From positions 1,834,501-1,898,500 of the forward strand of contig QVRM01002067.1 in the NCBI GenBank assembly GCA_003439945.1: DNA of 64,000 nt. The letters are read 5' to 3'. How positions within the stretch are numbered: position 1 is the stretch's first letter; each line of letters opens with the position of its first letter. This document shows positions 43,301-56,225 of the stretch, piece after piece. This DNA is from Dermanyssus gallinae (taxonomy: Eukaryota > Arthropoda > Arachnida > Mesostigmata > Dermanyssidae). The translations under genes and the position numbers were made by a program. The notes under the pieces were generated by a model, which was not told the DNA's origin, did no database searches, and saw only the letters and a program-made list of their open reading frames with translations.

Positions 43301-45823
43301 CCACGTACTTAGCCGCATTCTTGTAAAGTGTCGGCTTCGAAAAAATATTGAAGTTTACAATCTCATTAAGGACCCGTCCAAGACCAGACCAAGCGTGAGG
43401 TGAGATAGCTGGCCTTCCTTCTTTTTCTGAAATTCTTCAGACGCAGTTGCTCGGTCTCCATGGCTGGTGTTTGTTTACATAATAGTTCACATATCATTTT
43501 GTAGGCTAATATTATCGTTAACACGTGCTTGTATATTAGTTTAAAGGGGCTTTCACTGGATACCAGACATAACGCATGGGCCCATATCGGGTCCGTTTAG
43601 GCAGCCCGCTAAGTTTGACCTGATATAGTTGTCCACCCTACATACAGATATATGAATTTATCTGCTATATATGATTAATAACCCAATTACCTTATATCGG
43701 TCACCATATTCAGTAAACTTTCGGTGCCATATATATAAGAAGTGCAACTAAGAAGTAATTGCTTAACCGTGTTTTCTCTGCGATACTAGGAACGTGGCGT
43801 CTATTGTTTACCTATGCTTCATTGGCACTGCTCCGCGCCTAATCGTCTACGGTGAGATTGCCGGTTAATTTGCCTTTAATTATGGTGAGGCCCGAACTCG
43901 CTTGAGGGCATTTCGTTTCTCTCATTTTGTTCACTGATTATGCTACTAGTGGTACTGGCCGACACCGTCAAGGCGTACGCACATGTACCCATATAATTCG
44001 GTCGTCAGTCAGCACATCCAGCAATCCGCCCATCCATGTAGCTACTCTTCACAAAAAAACTGGCCTCAGTAAAAATCTCCGACTGTGCTTAGGCTCGGAC
44101 ACAGAGGCAATTTTGCTCTAGCGTTCGTTCTTAAGGCTCGGGGCGAGCCCTACTTTGGCGAGTGGCCACGGACCGGAACGAGGCCGGCCTGCTCGTGACA
44201 CTTCTGAAGCCGGCGCTTGTCCTTTCCGGCTCGCCGCATCCGCGCCCTGAAGCTTACTGAAATGTCGACGGCTTCTTCTTCTTCGTCTTCTGTGGAAGAG
44301 ACATCACGCCATTCGGTTTTGTCATCTCATCTCATCTCGTCTCGGCCAGTACACTAACCTACGCGCGAGCGTTGGGAACGTGAAGCGCCCAGAGATGTCA
44401 TAGACGTTCTACTAGTTTTGCCGACCACGATCGTTAATGCATTCGTTATGGCTGATGGACACTACTTTCATCGAGGCAGTCATGAGCTATACCAAAATAT
44501 GCGATCGCTGTGAACGATTACTTCGATCATAGTACTAAATATTTTACTCCGCTTACAGCTTTGTATGTTTTTAGCAATATATATATTTATATAATTGGCT
44601 GGCCCGAGTTAATGCATATTCCCACGTCCTACGCACGTGTAGCGTATCGAATATTCTTCTTATTATTATTGCTTTTTGATTTGATCAAGTCTTGTGTAAC
44701 CATGAGCCAGAAAAACAGCATATTTATGCTAAATGTGAGGGACACCACGCAGATGTGTGCACGGAAATTCAGTTGCTGAGCAGTCTAGCTCGGTGGCCAT
44801 TTGACTGCTATCTTATTGTATCGATTCTCGAAATGTACAAAAAATGCGGGAAATATAGACAAACTATCGTTGAATGGCGTAGGTCTCTTAGAGCTTAAAA
44901 AAAACAGCCGGTTGTAGATTGATGAGTCTGGAAGAGCGTAGACACGCATCGCTCTGTGTCGCTCGCAACTGTTGTCAGCAGCGTGGCGACTAGTAGCAGT
45001 TGCGTGTTGTAGTTATTTATGTTCGGTCAGCAGCATTTGCCCGTCCAACCTTCGATAGGCTGGCCGGTTGTCCAACGTTGTCTGCACGCTGAACGACGAT
45101 TGGACAATGATGGCCAATGAAGACGTCGACCTCAACCTAGAGACTGCTTTGTGCCCCTCTGCGACACAACAAGACGGCGCCACCCGCCATACCTGTCTGC
45201 ATGCCAGTCAGTCAGTCAGCCAGCCAGCCAGCCTGCCAAACAGCTGTTCTCGGCCGACATGGACGAACCACACTCTGCCGAGGAACGTAGAGCTTACCGC
45301 TATCACCACCACCACCACCACCCCCACAACCTTCACCATCCCCACTACATCCACCTCCTTAACGCTACGCCGTTGTTGTTTTTTTCGTTACTGTTGATGG
45401 TGTTGTTGTTGTTGTTGCTGTCCCTGTCGTTGCCTGTCAAGCTACACGTACCTCTACCCAACCCCCGCGCCCCTCAAACGCTATGACTGCAGGTGGTTGT
45501 CCTGCTACTGCTGCTGCTGCTGCCGCAGGCAACCTTGTTGTCGACAACCAAATTGAACTAATATGAGACGTACGCTCTCTTCGAACACACAAGAGGCTCA
45601 AGAAAAAAAGGAGACGAAACGAAGGAGAACCGACGCAAGACAAGAGACAGGCAAGCAAAGGAGGAAGAAAGAAGATTGACGACAACGACGTCAATGGAGA
45701 TTCGAGGTTGTTTCTGGGCGGTGCCACGTTTAGACCGTCAATAGCAAGCCGCTTGTATAGTTGAACACGTACGCACACACATACACATACATGAAGAAAT
45801 ATATGCATATATCGAGCCACTGC

Positions 45824-45886
<63 letters not shown>

Positions 45887-48800
45887 TTATCGTATATTAT
45901 ATTATGTTTGTGGGACACATATTACAAAAGATTAGATAAGTCATTGTGCCTAGCGGGTTTTATATATATTATATCCTTACAAGCCCTTGTGTGGTTCGTT
46001 AATACCATTTTCCTGTAACCCTAAAATAAAATAATAAATAATTGCGTGAACTAGTACACATATTTATGCACACGCGAGAATGCGGATGACGGCGGTCCCG
46101 TGATCGTCGGCATTGCTTCTATTTGTCCGTGCATTTTATTGGCCAAGTCAGTCATCGTCGTAATCGTCGAAGGCTACCGAAAGGCCTTCAACGCGCCAGG
46201 AGCTTTCGTCAGCCAAGCTCCGATGGTCAGACAGCGCCAGCAAAACAGTCAGCAAGCGATCCAGTAAGGGAACGTTCGGGCCGTCTTTGTCTTATGCACG
46301 TCTCTTCGTGTTGACATTTTTCTTTCGTCCATGCTGTTTTCCTCTGGCCTACTTCTTATTTCTTTTATGTATGTGTTTCTCTTGGCTGCAGCATAGTTAT
46401 TTTAGTTGCAGCGCACATTATAAAGTGAAGTACATTTTCTCTTAGGATAGTAGGAAAAACGCGACGGCAAAGCAACCAGCGCTAGATCGGCCATCGTGGG
46501 GCAAGGATAAATATTTGGGGGCACGACGGAGTGAGGATGAGGGGGAGGAAATGCCGCCTTTGCGGTCGTTGATCAGCATTGCAAACGATACAATGATACC
46601 CAACGCTCCCGAAATATTGTTATCGCTAGTAAGCTCTCTCTATCTCTTTCTCGTCGTCTCTCTCTCGTCTCGCTTTTTGCTTATACATGCATATATGAAC
46701 ATATCCACATACATACGTATAGTTTTTTGGACCTGTATCTGCTAATCCATGTTTAATCCGTTTTATAGGCCTGTAAACTACCGCAGACTTTTAGTATCTC
46801 GTCTGCCCGCAAAAAACTGCCAGTACTACGACGCTTATCCGTTCGGATTTCACTCAAAACTCGTGTGCCATACCGGACCAAGCGCATTTGGGCTGTATTA
46901 ATTTTGAGACGCACGCATATGACGTACCGCTACATTTATACTTCACCAGTGAGGTCTTGTCTGTGTCGTCTATGAGCGACCCATGGGATGACATGTTAGA
47001 TTGTCAAAAACTTTCGCCTGTCGCGGCTGCCTCCTGATGTCATGCCCTTGATGTCGTCATCGCTGATGTCATACTCTACCGACAAGTCGGGTTTGCCTGC
47101 GACGATACTAGAATGAGCACTTCTAGCGAAACGCGACCGAGAGAGGCCGGCTAAGCGGCGATGTACTCAGCGGTAACTGTCAGCAGCAAACAGCAGGCAA
47201 AGTGAAAACTGGCGCACGAACTGCTAATAGAATAGTAATAATATTTGTGCTCTGGAAAATATTACGTACCAAATCGTTGTATTTTGCAACGTTAGGTCGC
47301 AAGATTTTAGAAGGCTGTTAGGGATCTCTTTCTGTCTGCTTCAAAGGAAGCTACCGTTGAGACTTGAGTATATGAATCCTGGCGTGCATAGCAATAGTGG
47401 TCAGCCCCGGGTCCGACCTAATGTTTAACAGTGCGCCTGACCTGCCGGCACGTAATGATAAATTATATTATTTGTTATTGGAAAAAATCAAGTGGTACCG
47501 TGATGCAATGTTGGTTGGGAAAATTGTGCCGCATATGTGATTGAATGTTCATGTATGTAGCGCTTGAAAATTTATTTAGCCGTTCTCAATAGTAGGTATA
47601 TTTAATCTGCCTTAGAAGATCTGACGAGCAAGCCTCTTTTGATACTGTTGTGTAATGGGGATAAGCTAATACCACCTATTGAAGGAATTTCCGCTGTCAA
47701 ATGTAGCGGATTATGCTCTATCTACTGCAATATGTGCATATAGTTCACTCTCATTTCGGGAAGTAGTGTGTCTTGTCATCTGACGGCATACAAAAGCCGC
47801 TCGTGTCAACCTCGAGAGACTACGAACGGTTTGAGGCTGGAGTGTCACAAGTACTAGTTGTTTGGAGGGTAGTGCTCATAGTCTGTTTGACTCGGCACAA
47901 AAGCGCAAGACTAAGTATAGAAGAAGCCATTCTGATCCTAATAGCGATCTTTGGAAGCATGTCTTTGACGAGCGATGGCGTATCGGGCCTGTACTGTTAG
48001 GTCTGAGTAAAAGAAAAAGATTAACTGCCGGGAACACTCCCTGAGAATACGATGCGATGGCTGACCTGCTTCCAAAAAAAGCCAGCACGTCGAAATGCAG
48101 CAGTGCTATAATTAAGTGTCTTGGGCTAGCGCTCTCCAAACAACACGCGAGTGTCTCCTCTAGCGTAGCTCTGAGTAAGATTACAGCAACGATGCACATG
48201 CCAACACAAAGCAGGCTGTAGCAGGCCACTACACGCCACAACTCACGAGGATGCGTTGTTGCATGGCAAATTTATTGTTTTTCTCATGCCAGAGGTGTCG
48301 TAGTAACTCGACCGAATTAGGCTATTGGCCAGTACCGCCCTATCCCCTCTACTTCGAACCTTACGCCTTTAACAAAAAACAGGCTTTCTACGAATGGCCA
48401 TTTCTACAATCGACGTAGCGGCATTATGTGAACGTGTCACTGTTCGAATGTCTGTATGCATAAGTGGGTTTGTGTTTGCGCGTGCCAAAGTTCAGTGCAT
48501 TCAGCTAAACAGTCAAACAAAGAGATGACCAAGAATACGGGTGGTAAAACGTCGAAGTACTGATGGCAATATGCCGAATACGTAGAAGTCAACACGAAGG
48601 CAGACGACAAGTCATACGATTTGCTCAGCCATGTGCACACGCATCATAAGAGCAGTGTTTTGTGGCAGTTGTGGCCGCCATACAACGTTGGCGGTCGCCG
48701 TTAATCTGGATTACAAAGCTTGTCATTTTGGATGATAACTTCTAACGAATTTTGTTTTAATACATACATAGACAGAGCAACTTCGACGGCCAAGACTCTT

Positions 48801-50281
48801 GTCTAAGTGGCTGTCATTGTTGCAAACTGTTGCATTGCTGTAGTCGCTGTCAACGTGAGAAGCTTCTTAAGGTGACATCATGTCAACAATCTCTTCGTAG
48901 GATTCGTGTTATGCCAACAAAAGTGATCGATCTGCGCTGGCTATATCCAAAACTAAACATATGCGTTTAGCTCGTTGCGTTCAACGCGCCCTCTGATAGG
49001 GTGTTGGAGCTTTTCTCGAGATGAACAGTAAAGGTGAACGACTTAGAACGGCCGTCCAGGAAAGTTGGCTGCTTTCAGAGTTCTGCAGACCTAACATCGA
49101 TGATCGCCAAGGCGTTGCTAACAAGCAGCGCGAAAGTCGAGCAGGCGATTAACGTGCCTCCTAACCGCAGGCTCTGAGAAAGACGAACTATGTTGTGTTT
49201 CAGGTTAGAGTCTCAAACGCCCAGACTCCCGTCTGGTGCTATTTGTTTGAATAACAACGGAAGAACTCAACTCACATCAACACATGTGCGAAGGTGATCA
49301 TACAACACCAGCACCAACAATCATATGGGAGTCTTACACTCTGCTTATACGTAGTTGTGCCTGTTGAAATCTATTTTGGGTGTACACATGGCATACGATT
49401 CGAGTTTCTGCTGTTGTGGTTGTTGTTGTGTTGTTATAGGCTGCTAATGCTGCTCTTGTCACTGATAAACTCGCATGGCTACCATTCATCGGGCGTTGTC
49501 CCTAGGCCAGGATCAAACCTATTTTTGTTCAGCTTGACAACTATAAGAGCTTCGCCCGCCGAAAACAATATGCGTTCGACTTATCGTTACCTATAAGACA
49601 TTGTCTACCTTGTGTTTATGGGTTTAGTTAAAGTGTCACGGCACAGCGAGCCAAAACAGTGATCTACATCATTATCATCATCGTCATCATGAAGATGGTG
49701 GGGAACATCAGACAGCGCCGTTTACACCGTCCCTTTTCCTATCTCTGCTGTTTGTAATGCCAGTGCAGAGACGGATGATAATACTACCTGCTAGTGTTTC
49801 TGGTTATCGTTATTGCCATTGTTTTTCATGAACTGTGCTGTATCTACAAATGTGCTGCTTTCAACATAAAATCGTTGTTAGTCGTACTCCTTTAAGGAAG
49901 AAGATATTTTGTGGGGTCGCGATACGATTTAAGTTCAGCTGGGCGCACACCGCCCTGCTTAACGTGTTTCGACGATCGCTCTGTGGGTGCTCAGCGAAAA
50001 ACGATTTCTGTCTTACTTGCTCCGCCTGGAAATTACGGCAACTCGTTGTGATGCCCTCTTTCCCTCCTCCTCTCTCTAACAAGCCAAAAAAAAGACATGG
50101 GCGCTCTAAAGGAAGAGTACGTATATTTTTTTTTGCTCATAGGAACATGGGCTGTTTTCTTCGCATATGGATATCCACTGGAGAGCACAAACAGTCATCA
50201 CTCTTACCTGTTTTTCTGCTTATCTGTTTTTTTTCACACGTAGGTGTGAACCTTCGATAACAGCGAAAGAACGCACACGAC
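43301..50281. other. Unassigned stretch with two GC-rich islands
   Basis: No recognised gene. 44100-44400 and 44990-45500 are GC-rich with CAGC and CAC/CTG repeats and look like promoter/UTR sequence. 45105-45300 contains ORFs in two frames, one with a run of six His, that come from a CAC repeat. 46085-46270 ends CGATCCAGTAAGG, a plausible splice donor. At 47862-48044 a frame with AQKRKTKYRRSHSDPNSDLW has coding-like composition but no match that I know. A (TA)n tract lies at 45831-45883. The rest is AT-rich with short ORFs only. Confidence 0.4.
45831..45883. repeat. (AT)n microsatellite
   Basis: About 25 AT units. Confidence 0.95.
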
Positions 50282-50899
50282 CTATGCTGTGCCACTGATC
50301 TCTAGGCGCGCGCATACAGCTTTACAGACATCTGCTTTGTGTCTCAGCCGCCTAGATACAGCTGCTATAATGACACCATGGTTCTCCCCATCGTGCGAAG
50401 AGTAAAACGACCATGGAACCTTGACATGAATACTATGCAGTACACACATCGAGCGATGTTGCACACAAACAATTACGCCTACACAATGATCGCCGAGACT
50501 GACCACTAAATTGTGTTGGCCGTAGGGAAATAGTACAGCCTCTACGAACCCAAAACAATTGGACCCAGCAACATCACTTTGCCGATGCAAACGAAACCGG
50601 TAACGAAGATATGAAACGTGGTCTACAGGAGAACAAAACCAGAAACGCACAACGCAGCCCCAAGCGCAATTTTCAGAACACGCTCGTAACGTCATTCTGA
50701 AGCCACTATGGCGGAATTCACACTCAGATTCCGCAATCCAAGCAGACGACTGGAACAGCGGAAAAGCAGACAAAACGGCCGAAACGGAAGACAGACGACA
50801 TAAAGTCCCACATTCAAGGTTCGGGGGGGGGGGCATAGGCCACTGTAGATGCTGATCTTCAAAACCATCGATAAGAATAGTGGCACTATAATCCACCAA
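50282..50899 (-). other. Uncharacterised 205-codon ORF
   Basis: One of the longest open frames here that is not a mobile-element gene, an antisense shadow or a simple repeat. It starts ATG 50899 and stops at 50282, ends RRLRHKADVCKAVCARLEIS, and is unusually rich in Cys and His in its second half. No domain, signal peptide or transmembrane segment is convincing. It could be a single-exon fragment, part of an unknown repeat, or chance. No splice signals decide this. Confidence 0.2.
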
Positions 50900-52259
50900 G
50901 TATATTCAAGTGTCTACACGTTCTAGTGTTTACAGAAACATGAAGCTTCACTGCGCTATGATCGAAGGCGAGTACATTCGTAAAATTTCCATATGTTCAA
51001 GACCACCGGGAACTGACATTTAGTTTTTTATTGAGAATTTTTTGGTGAGAATATAGTGCCGTGCGTCAGCCTACGGAACACGAACATTGATATATGTATT
51101 ACCGAGGATCTTCATGTACGATTGAATAACTAAGAGTCGGACGGCTGTGTTGCGTGATACATGAACGATCTAGGGTTCTGGGTGGTAAACGACATACAAA
51201 TAGATACCAACGTCGGCGTAATAGGTTCCTCAGTTATAGACTTGTTTGTGACAAACATGTACAAAACAAGAACTTTTTTTTAATCGGTAGAGACCTAAGC
51301 TAACATGGAGGTTATATTGTACTACCGGCACGTTACATCGCTTCAACCTTATACCGAGAAAAAAATGTGTGTGCTTAAACTACAACTCACTAGTTCTTAG
51401 ACTTACGGTACGCATTACCAAATGGAATATAAACATGGGTAGCAACCGCCTGAACAACCTGCAACTGGGGCAATCCTCATTAGTTTTAAAAAAAATTCTA
51501 CGAAATAGTTATTATACAGTTATTATATGGTAACATTTGAATGGAGAAAACAGATATTTTATAGCCTGCTTTTCGCTGTATTCCTTACCTCCGCCTCACA
51601 CCACCACAATCACCCCAGGTTTTCTTTTGCCCCGTGACCCAGACTTTTCGTATGTTAATAACAATTTACTGCACTTTTACATTTACGTTTGGGATGATAT
51701 ATTTACGAAAACCTTACGTAGAAAAAATACTGCTGCAAGGCCGCCGTGTATAGTTTATATACTTGTTTATTGCCTGAAACGTAGTAAAGTAGTCACGCGG
51801 AATCTGCTTGGTAGGTGGAATATTAAACTAGATAAAAAAAACCTTGCACATCGGTTGGTGTCAGCAACTCAAGAACCGAGAGGCAAGAGCATATAATCAT
51901 GCCTGGAGACAAAATCGTTCTTACGTCAGAGCCCTAGTAAAGCCGCTGTATCGGCTTAAATCGGCTACCAATAGGGATAAAAAAGTTTTAAGTGGACAAT
52001 TCGAAAATCTATTCTAAGTATTATTCCTCAATTTTGTTTTGGGCCCTTGCCTAATAGGGATGATGCCAAGGAGAACAGACTTCGTGTAACCCAGCAAGCT
52101 ACACTAATATAAATCCTGTTTCTGTTTTTTTTTGTGTAAATTAGGTTTTTTTGGAATATTAGTAACCTAGGCAACTAGGCATATGCAATGGAGAAGTACA
52201 ATAATTTATCGGTAAGAATAACTTTGTACTTTTTTTAGTATGCGATATACGAAATAAAG
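50900..52259. other. Intergenic, AT-rich, nothing recognised
   Basis: A 119-codon ORF at 51537-51896 has no motif I recognise. Confidence 0.5.
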
Positions 52260-52932
52260 AAAGTGATTTTAAAAACCGATGTGGAATACGCCAGAAAATG
52301 TGGCACCATATTTATTAGATTGGATGGCATTTCATCCAACAACGAATTGCACACCGCTGCCTATTCCCTATGCCTTCTTCCATCACCCTCACCCCCCCCC
52401 CCCCGGCCGGGTTCTCTCCTGAAGTTAGTGTATGTGAACAGCAAGGCAGCCAGACCGCCGGATTACCAGCTGTTGTTGTTGTTGTTGTTGCAATTGCTGC
52501 AGTGTCAGGGTGTCGTAACAGTAGATCGCAAAGCATCGACGTTAGAGGCGAGACCAGAATCACTGGTTTGTTGCCTGGAGCTGCTTCGACGGCGATGAGC
52601 GGCATTTCGGCTCCAGCAGAGTAAACAGCATGCGGTGCAAAAAGGAGCAGCGAGAGTGAAATCCCAAAACAGAGAGAAGCAGGCGACGCCACAGTAAGTA
52701 ACGTTGGTGGTGACAAGAAACCAACGAACAGCTTAGAAAACGAACCACCACCACCAACGCCGCCACCACCGGCAGCAGCAGCAGCAGAAATCCTCAACGA
52801 TTTTTTCCGCCCCCCTTGAAGACACTGGAAGTGTCCAGCCTGTCGATGGTGCTGTTGCTGGCACCGACAGGACCGGCTATAATGTATATAACAGGCACCG
52901 GCAAGACTACGATGCAAAAGCAAGCAGATGAC

Positions 52933-52964
<32 letters not shown>

Positions 52965-53330
52965 CTGAAAAAGATGGAAGAGAAGTTGGCTGCCGTTCAG
53001 GGGAAGAAAAAATGGCAATGATTAGTACGCAAAGCGGCATGGATAGACTCGCTCTTTCCTGCTGCTGGTAATGCTACTGCGGACGAGGAGAAGAAGGTGG
53101 AGAAGGTAATCGCTGTTGTGACTGACAGCAGCGTAGAGGTGGGTGCGAGATTGAGCAGACAACGGACACCCAGTGTAGAGGACGAGGAATCTAATTAAGA
53201 ATGGACAGAGCAAGTTGAAGAGAAAACGGTTGATAACGACAACAGACCTTCCTGGACGACAGTCGAACCTCCGGTGGCCGCGGATGAGAAGGGGATAAAA
53301 CAACATCAACACAAGGCGAAGAATTTTTCA
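52260..53330. other. GC-richer island with simple repeats
   Basis: Poly-C near 52387-52404, GTT runs near 52473-52490, CCACCA and CAG runs near 52745-52790 and a CT run at about 52938-52963. ORFs overlap on both strands (241 codons at 52315-53040 minus is the longest) and are dominated by repeat-encoded residues, so none is called. Possibly promoter or untranslated sequence of a host gene. Confidence 0.35.
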
Positions 53331-54267
53331 AACCACCAGGCCAGCGGCAACATGCTGACTGGGGAAGCCAATATTATTCTACAGCTACGGGGCTTTTAGA
53401 AGGCCCAAACCGTTTTTTTGCAACGGGTTTCTCAAACGAGAGTCATTCCAAAAAGTTTGTTGTAGATGCGGTAGAAACATGCGATGGTATTTCAGTTCGG
53501 AGGAGGCGCGACTAAGGTCGTCTATAATGCTAACTAAATAATAAATTGTTTTGCAACCTGAGATTAGTAATAGCGCTCAAAGTGGTCCTTGTATTGATAA
53601 CGTGTGGCTAAAAGTAAATAGTGCACTTAATGAGTTAGTTAGTGTAATAGATAAGATATAATATTTACTAATACATAATTACAAAATCTATGCATCATAA
53701 TTTTCGCTTGACGACCTGCTACATTCCGATAACTGTGGGGGAGTGCATATAATCAATAATAGGTGCGCGAGATGCTTAGGCCATTGTGAAAGATACCACG
53801 CCGCAGCATGTCTAGCAGTGCAGTCAATAGCTGAACTCGCAAGATAAGAGAAGATCCGGTGATGTAGAAGAACCAATAATTGAGACTTATGTACTTATTT
53901 ATAATTTACCCAACGTGAGTGTTAATAAACCATAATAATAAAATCAATAATCGCTCAGAGAAGCCTTATTCAAGTGCAGTCATAATTAGAGATTTTAGAG
54001 ACATGTAAAATCATGTTAAACACATGCACATTGACGGTATATATTCTGGCATTCGTGATAGCCGCTTGATTGACCGGCCAATTGCCGGAGAAGGAGCCAA
54101 TTAACTAGGTGTATGTGATTAGAACATATAACGCCACCGTGCAAAGCGGGTCGCGGGGTGATGGATTCAGGGTCGTTTTTTGGGCAAAGAGACACTGGGA
54201 GGGACCACAGTTGACTCAGAGTACTCCATTCATCCATTACTTACCGCAATGCAGATATTTGGTAGTT
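53331..54267. other. Intergenic, nothing recognised
   Basis: AT-rich with short ORFs only. Confidence 0.5.
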
Positions 54268-54441
54268 CGTTGTGACAATTCAATTAAATAGCAATATGTG
54301 AAGTTACATTAGGCAGTTACATTAGTAGATATATATATATATATAGAGAGAGAGAGTACGTTGTGACAATTCAATTAAATAGCAATATGTGAAGTTACAT
54401 TAGGTAGTTACATTAGTAGATGTATATATATATATATATAT
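54268..54441. repeat. 91-bp tandem duplication ending in (TA)n
   Basis: CGTTGTGACAATTCAATTAA begins both copies (54268 and 54359); the following 60 bases differ at a single position before the TA tract. The first copy ends in (TA)n(GA)n, the second in (TA)n. Confidence 0.95.
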
Positions 54442-54444
54442 CAA

Positions 54445-54728
54445 AGATAAGAAAGTATGCGAACTTAGGCCGGGCGTACCACTTTTCACCCTTTGCATTC
54501 GAGACGCTGGGTGGCCCTGGGCCCCTCACAACGACGCTAATTTCCCAGGTTGGCGACGCTTTACAGCAGGCTACGATGGACAGGAGGGCGGGCACTTTCT
54601 TCTGCCAACGGCTTTCCCTAGAGATTCAGAGAGGCAACGCGATTTCGGTGCTCGGAACTATGAAAGACTGGATGGGCCCGCGTCTTCGCGTCAGGGGTCG
54701 GGCAAGACTCCCACTCGGACACGAGTGA
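54445..54728 (+). pseudogene. Non-LTR C-terminal fragment, family A copy 4
   Basis: Open frame starting straight after a (TA)n tract: RKYANLGRAYHFSPFAFETL, then GTFFCQRLSLEIQRGNAISV and LGTMKDW, ending in a basic tail to the stop at 54728. It matches 9015-9320 and the end of 1356-1974. The 3'-UTR has AATAAAG and then another (TA)n tract at 54809, so the fragment is bracketed by TA microsatellites. No finger or nuclease motif remains. Confidence 0.8.
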
Positions 54729-54803
54729 TAGATGAGGAGTGAGCCATCAGCACCGTGGATTTAAACATTCACATGTATATATGAAAGAATAAAGAAAAAT
54801 AAT

Positions 54804-54808
<5 letters not shown>

Positions 54809-54854
<46 letters not shown>
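54809..54854. repeat. (TA)n-(GA)n microsatellite
   Basis: TA units followed by GA units, downstream of family A copy 4. Confidence 0.9.
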
Positions 54855-55203
54855 TCATTCATAACAATATGTACATTAGTTATGGTTTGGTGTAACTCGG
54901 CAAGGAAAATTTTCCATTGAGAGAAGGAAGGGCGGAAAAAATTTAGAAAAGCAGTTGTTCTGCCTTTTTTCTCTTGCACAAAATCTATGTTTTCGGGTTA
55001 ACCAGTCAGCGCATGAAGGAACCGATCATACCGAAAATTCTGCATAATGAAGAACACTAGCTAGTGCAGCTAGCTTTCGCTAGCTTGCGTAGCTAAAGTT
55101 GAATAGCCAGATTAAGGAAAGTCGTAAAAACGCCATTTGTTGTTATGTCACACGTTAACGCACTCACGTGCAGGACCGTAATAGTTGCCATTACGACCAA
55201 AAA
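54855..55203. other. Intergenic; left copy of a short direct repeat
   Basis: 54883-54937 (GGTTTGGTGTAACTCGGCAA onward) resembles 55382-55437 in the loop of the adjacent foldback element. Confidence 0.6.
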
Positions 55204-55632
55204 TGTACGCCCAAAAGATTGTTATCAGGCAATAGCAAATTTAATACCCATCATATCCGCCTTAAAGTGATAATGCTGCATGACATAGTTGCTGAGTAAC
55301 TAAGCATTTTCGACAGCCATATCGAAAGCGAAGGCATGCATACTTGCATAGAGTGTATGAGATACTTAGGTACATATTTTAAGGTTTGGTAGAACTCGGC
55401 AAGAAAATAATTTCATCAGATGGAAGGAGAGGGCGGAACCGTCTTGGCAAAACTTAACGGTAATTAAAGCAAATAAATTTTGCCTATGCAAGTATGCATG
55501 CATTCGCTTTCGATATGGCTGTCGAAAAGCTTGGTTACTTGGCAACTGCGTCATGCAGCATCATCACGTTGATACAAAAATGATGGGCAAATTAAATTTG
55601 CTATTGCCCGAGAATAGTTTTTTAGGCGCAAA
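55204..55632. repeat. Foldback (MITE-like) element, arms about 147 bp
   Basis: Left arm about 55204-55350 is largely complementary to right arm 55485-55632; a core with TTTCGACAGCCATATCGAAA and GCATGCATACTTGCATA matches almost exactly. The loop of about 134 bp carries a segment also present at 54883-54937. No coding capacity. A non-autonomous DNA transposon or foldback element is likely. Confidence 0.8.
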
Positions 55633-55648
55633 CGTTTGTTCATTATAT

Positions 55649-55672
55649 GTATATATATATATATATATATAT
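55649..55672. repeat. (AT)n microsatellite
   Basis: About 12 AT units between the foldback element and the next repeat. Confidence 0.9.
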
Positions 55673-55675
55673 CTA

Positions 55676-55990
55676 CAGGGTTTCCCAGAAGGATCTGCAT
55701 AAATGACCTACTTCATCAGATAAATCACTCTAGGTTATTTATGCATGCACTCAATCACGACATGCCCGCCGAAAAATCTTAATTACTCCGCAATCCCAGC
55801 TCGCATTGCCATAGGTTTGGTATAAAAATGACCATTCAAATAAAAAAGCGCATTTTCCTAAATGTGTTAGTTTTGAGCGCTGTGAATGGTCGTATGGTTA
55901 TGATTTTGACATATTGGGAGTGAAGGCTAATGAAGAATTTTATTTTGGTTGTCTCACAATTGCACATTCTGTGCTCCTATGGCGGGCAAC
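55676..55990 (+). repeat. Dispersed repeat starting CAGGGTTTCCCAGAA
   Basis: The CAGGGT(G/T)TCCCA-type terminus is common at the ends of arthropod DNA elements. The 3' half is similar to 41195-41330. No coding sequence is visible. The exact end is not determined. Confidence 0.5.
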
Positions 55991-56132
55991 AACACCAATG
56001 TCACGGATTTAAGTAATATCACTCTAATTTCGAAACAAGTGTTCTCAAAAACGATGTTCTATTTGAAAACATATTTACTTTAACGAGCTCTACAATTCCC
56101 TATATCGCTGGCCAAATATTTCTGGGAGATCC
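55991..56132. other. Nothing recognised
   Basis: Short AT-rich spacer. Confidence 0.5.
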
Positions 56133-56136
56133 TCTT

Positions 56137-56224
<88 letters not shown>
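56133..56224. repeat. (CT)n-(TA)n compound microsatellite
   Basis: CT units to 56160, then about 32 TA units. Confidence 0.95.

Positions 56225-56225
<1 letters not shown>

Noticed and set aside
45105..45486. His-run protein and Leu-rich segment
   Set aside because: Encoded by CAC and GTT repeats in two different frames; no consistent coding frame.
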